From the NCBI GenBank assembly GCA_903938935.1, contig CAJAFD010000458.1, positions 1 to 7,788 on the forward strand: a DNA stretch of 7,788 nucleotides. The letters run 5' to 3'. Shown here one piece after another: positions 6,106 through 7,788 of this stretch. Source of the DNA: an uncultured Opitutia bacterium. GTDB taxonomy: Bacteria; Verrucomicrobiota; Verrucomicrobiia; Opitutales; Opitutaceae. Position 1 is the stretch's first letter. The number at the start of each line of letters is the position of its first letter. Under the pieces are notes generated by a model. It was not told the DNA's origin. It saw only the letters and a list, made by a program, of their open reading frames with translations, and ran no database searches. The position numbers were made by a program, and so were the translations under genes.

Positions 6106-6747
6106 TCAGAGCGCCGCGAGCGCGGCGGCCTGAGCGGCAGGCAGATCGGCGGCGTTGGCCACACTGGTGTTGAGGTTGCGCAACAGCCCGTCTTTGAGGC
6201 CGTAGATCCAGCCGTGCACCGTGACGCTTTGGCCGCGCGCCCACGCGTCTTGCACGATTGTCGTTTGGCAAACGTTGGCGACCTGCTCGATGACGTTGAG
6301 TTCGCAGAGACGGTCGTGTTGACCCGCTTCCCCGGGGACCGCATCGACGCGGCACTGATGTTTTTCGCGGACGTCTTGGACGTGGCGGAGCCAATTGTCG
6401 GCGAGGCCCACGCGTTCGCAACGCAGCACGGTGCGCACGCCGCCGCAACCGTAGTGGCCCACGACCATGATGTGTTTCACCTTCAGCACATCGACCGCAA
6501 ATTGGATCACAGAGAGACAATTCAGATCGGTATGGACGACGACGTTGGCGATGTTGCGGTGGACGAAAACTTCGCCGGGCAAAAGGCCGATGATTTCGTT
6601 GGCCGGCACGCGGCTGTCGGAGCAGCCGATCCAGAGGTGTTCAGGATTTTGCTGGCGGGAGAGTTTTTGGAAAAACTCCGGATCGCGCTGCGTGATTTTG
6701 GCCGCCCAAGTTTTGTTTTGGGCGAAGAGGTGCGTGAGTTCGGCCAT
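6106..6747 (-). CDS. can: Beta-class carbonic anhydrase
   Basis: Zinc enzyme interconverting CO2 and bicarbonate in the cytoplasm, supplying bicarbonate to carboxylases. The 213 residues align closely with E. coli Can, even in numbering: zinc ligands C42, H98 and C101, with the D44-R46 pair in GCSDSRVPA. Further conserved stretches are GEVFVHRNIAN (58-68), HTDLNCLSV, VVGHYGCGGV (95-104), LCELNVIEQV and VHGWIYGLKDGLL. W39, R64 and Y182 correspond to the non-catalytic bicarbonate pocket described for the E. coli/Haemophilus (type II) enzymes, which suggests the same pH- and bicarbonate-dependent control; this is inferred from residues only. The C-terminus is Ala-rich and slightly shorter than in E. 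coli. It lies 17 bp downstream of the methyltransferase gene on the same strand, so the two are probably one transcript. No Shine-Dalgarno is visible. Confidence 0.96.
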   Translation of the reverse strand: MAELTHLFAQNKTWAAKITQRDPEFFQKLSRQQNPEHLWIGCSDSRVPANEIIGLLPGEVFVHRNIANVVVHTDLNCLSVIQFAVDVLKVKHIMVVGHYGCGGVRTVLRCERVGLADNWLRHVQDVREKHQCRVDAVPGEAGQHDRLCELNVIEQVANVCQTTIVQDAWARGQSVTVHGWIYGLKDGLLRNLNTSVANAADLPAAQAAALAAL

Positions 6748-6764
6748 GGGAATCAGGATGGGTT

Positions 6765-7788
6765 TTAAAGGACCCGCGCCCAGAATAATTTGAGGTAACG
6801 GCTGTCGAGGCAGTTCGAATAAACGGGATGGTCAGGACCGGCGCCGGTGCGGTCGAAAAATTGCAAGCGACGTTGTTGGCGGTGGGCGGCCTTGATCACG
6901 TGAGCTTCGAAATCTTCGATTGAAAGCAAGCCCGAGCAGGAACACGTGACGAAAATTCCGCCCGTTTTCACGAGAGAAATGGCGAGGAGATTAAGGTCTT
7001 CGTATTTTTGGCGACCTTCCCAGTTGCCGGCGGCGTCGCGGGTGAAAATGAATTTCGGTGGGTCGAGCACGACGACGTCCCATTTTTCTCCGTTTTGCTG
7101 CATCTGGCGCGCGTAGGCGAAGGCGTCGGCGTGGACAAATTTGAGGCGCGCTTGGTTGAGATTGGCGTTGCGCTTGGCCTGCGCGAGGGCGGTTTCGTCG
7201 AGGTCGACGCAGGTCACATCGGCGGCGCCGCCGGTGATTTTGGCGTTGAGCGAAAATCCGCCGGTGTAGCAGCACAGATCGAGCACGCGGGCGTCTTTGG
7301 TGAAACGGGCGACGCGGAGACGGTTGTCGCGTTGGTCGCAGAAGAAACCGGTTTTGTGGCCCTCGGCGAAATCGACTTCGTAGCGGATGCCGTGCTCGCG
7401 GATTTTGACCTTGGTCGGGGCCGCGGCGTTGGTTTCGTTGAACAGCGAGGGCTTGATGCCTTCGAGGCTGCCGAGGTCGTGGTCGACGTGGACGCGGGCG
7501 AATTTGGTGCCGGCGAGTTCGTGGATAAGCGGCAGCCAGCTGAGGAGGCGTTGCGCGATGCCGAGCGAATAAATTTCGCAGAGGAGCGTGTCGCCGTAGC
7601 GGTCGATCATGAGGCCGCTGAGGCCGTCGCCGTCGGAGCCGATGAGCCGGTAGGCGTCGGTGGTTTCGTCGAGCTTAAACAGGTCGCGGCGCAACGCGAT
7701 GGCGCGGCGAATGGCCGTCTCGAAATAGGATTCGTCGATGGGCGTGGTCGAGTGGCAGACGACGCGCAGAGGAATTTTGGCTCGCGGG
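6765..7788 (-). CDS. rlmI: RlmI-like class I SAM-dependent rRNA methyltransferase (5' end off the right edge)
   Basis: Probable 23S rRNA cytosine-5 methyltransferase of the RlmI (YccW) family. The frame is open to the right edge (first complete codon 7787-7785), giving 340 visible residues. The missing part should be about 50-60 residues holding most of the N-terminal PUA RNA-binding domain. Visible elements: RRAIALRRDLF and the linker AYRLIGSDGDGLSGLMIDRYGD (7652-7587), FFCDQRDNR before the SAM fold, SAM motif I VLDLCCYTGGFS (7286-7251), the acidic VDLDE loop, motif IV DPPKF (7064-7050), and motif VI TCSCSG (6947-6930), whose cysteine is the expected catalytic nucleophile. GPDHPV and a short C-terminal strand end the protein, as in E. 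coli RlmI. The leftmost in-window start (TTG at 7694) is internal to the gene. A related RlmK- or RlmL-type target cannot be excluded. can follows after 17 bp. Confidence 0.92.
   Translation of the reverse strand, partial: PRAKIPLRVVCHSTTPIDESYFETAIRRAIALRRDLFKLDETTDAYRLIGSDGDGLSGLMIDRYGDTLLCEIYSLGIAQRLLSWLPLIHELAGTKFARVHVDHDLGSLEGIKPSLFNETNAAAPTKVKIREHGIRYEVDFAEGHKTGFFCDQRDNRLRVARFTKDARVLDLCCYTGGFSLNAKITGGAADVTCVDLDETALAQAKRNANLNQARLKFVHADAFAYARQMQQNGEKWDVVVLDPPKFIFTRDAAGNWEGRQKYEDLNLLAISLVKTGGIFVTCSCSGLLSIEDFEAHVIKAAHRQQRRLQFFDRTGAGPDHPVYSNCLDSRYLKLFWARVL

Noticed and set aside
6046..6768. A 240-residue plus-strand open frame opposite the carbonic anhydrase gene.
   Set aside because: The minus-strand frame is an unmistakable beta-carbonic anhydrase with all zinc ligands; the plus-strand frame is its antisense shadow.
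1..7788. Possible mobile element, prophage, CRISPR array, toxin-antitoxin pair or defence system.
   Set aside because: No transposase, integrase, direct repeat array, tRNA or small toxin-like gene is visible; every substantial stretch is covered by a housekeeping family or a short intergenic gap.

Overview
This GC-rich window (roughly 60% by eye) carries eight protein-coding genes, all recognisable bacterial housekeeping families, packed tightly with short intergenic gaps. The best guess at origin is a Gram-negative member of the PVC superphylum, most likely Verrucomicrobiota of the Opitutae type. This rests on a fused LpxC-FabZ protein directly upstream of lpxA, an EF-P with a PGNLRAF loop, high GC, and the absence of Shine-Dalgarno motifs at every visible start. 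The assignment is inference; no 16S or other marker is present. Nothing suggests phage, an insertion sequence, a CRISPR array, tRNA or rRNA.

Layout, left to right. (1) The 5' part of argS lies on the minus strand and runs off the left edge. (2) After a 184-bp divergent gap holding two inverted repeats comes a thymidine/pyrimidine-nucleoside phosphorylase-family gene on the plus strand, closed by a strong intrinsic terminator. (3) A small DUF971 gene and hisI follow on the plus strand, 15 nt apart. (4) Convergent to hisI is a minus-strand lipid A operon, lpxC-fabZ (fused) then lpxA, with 6 nt between them. (5) Divergent from it, efp lies on the plus strand behind a TTGACA-type promoter candidate and ends in a near-perfect palindromic terminator that probably serves both strands. 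(6) A minus-strand pair follows: an RlmI-like 23S rRNA methyltransferase, whose N-terminus is off the right edge, then a beta-carbonic anhydrase 17 nt downstream.

Functionally, LpxA and LpxC perform the first two steps of lipid A synthesis. FabZ competes with LpxA for 3-hydroxyacyl-ACP, so the operon holds the branch point between membrane phospholipid and lipopolysaccharide. ArgS, EF-P and the RlmI-like enzyme serve translation. HisI is a histidine-biosynthesis enzyme outside a his cluster.

I do not see a clearly new multi-gene system. The observations most worth following are in single proteins. The phosphorylase has lost the family's normally conserved phosphate-loop signature and its KHS histidine while keeping the rest of the scaffold. 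EF-P carries Asn rather than Lys or Arg at the loop tip that is modified in other bacteria.
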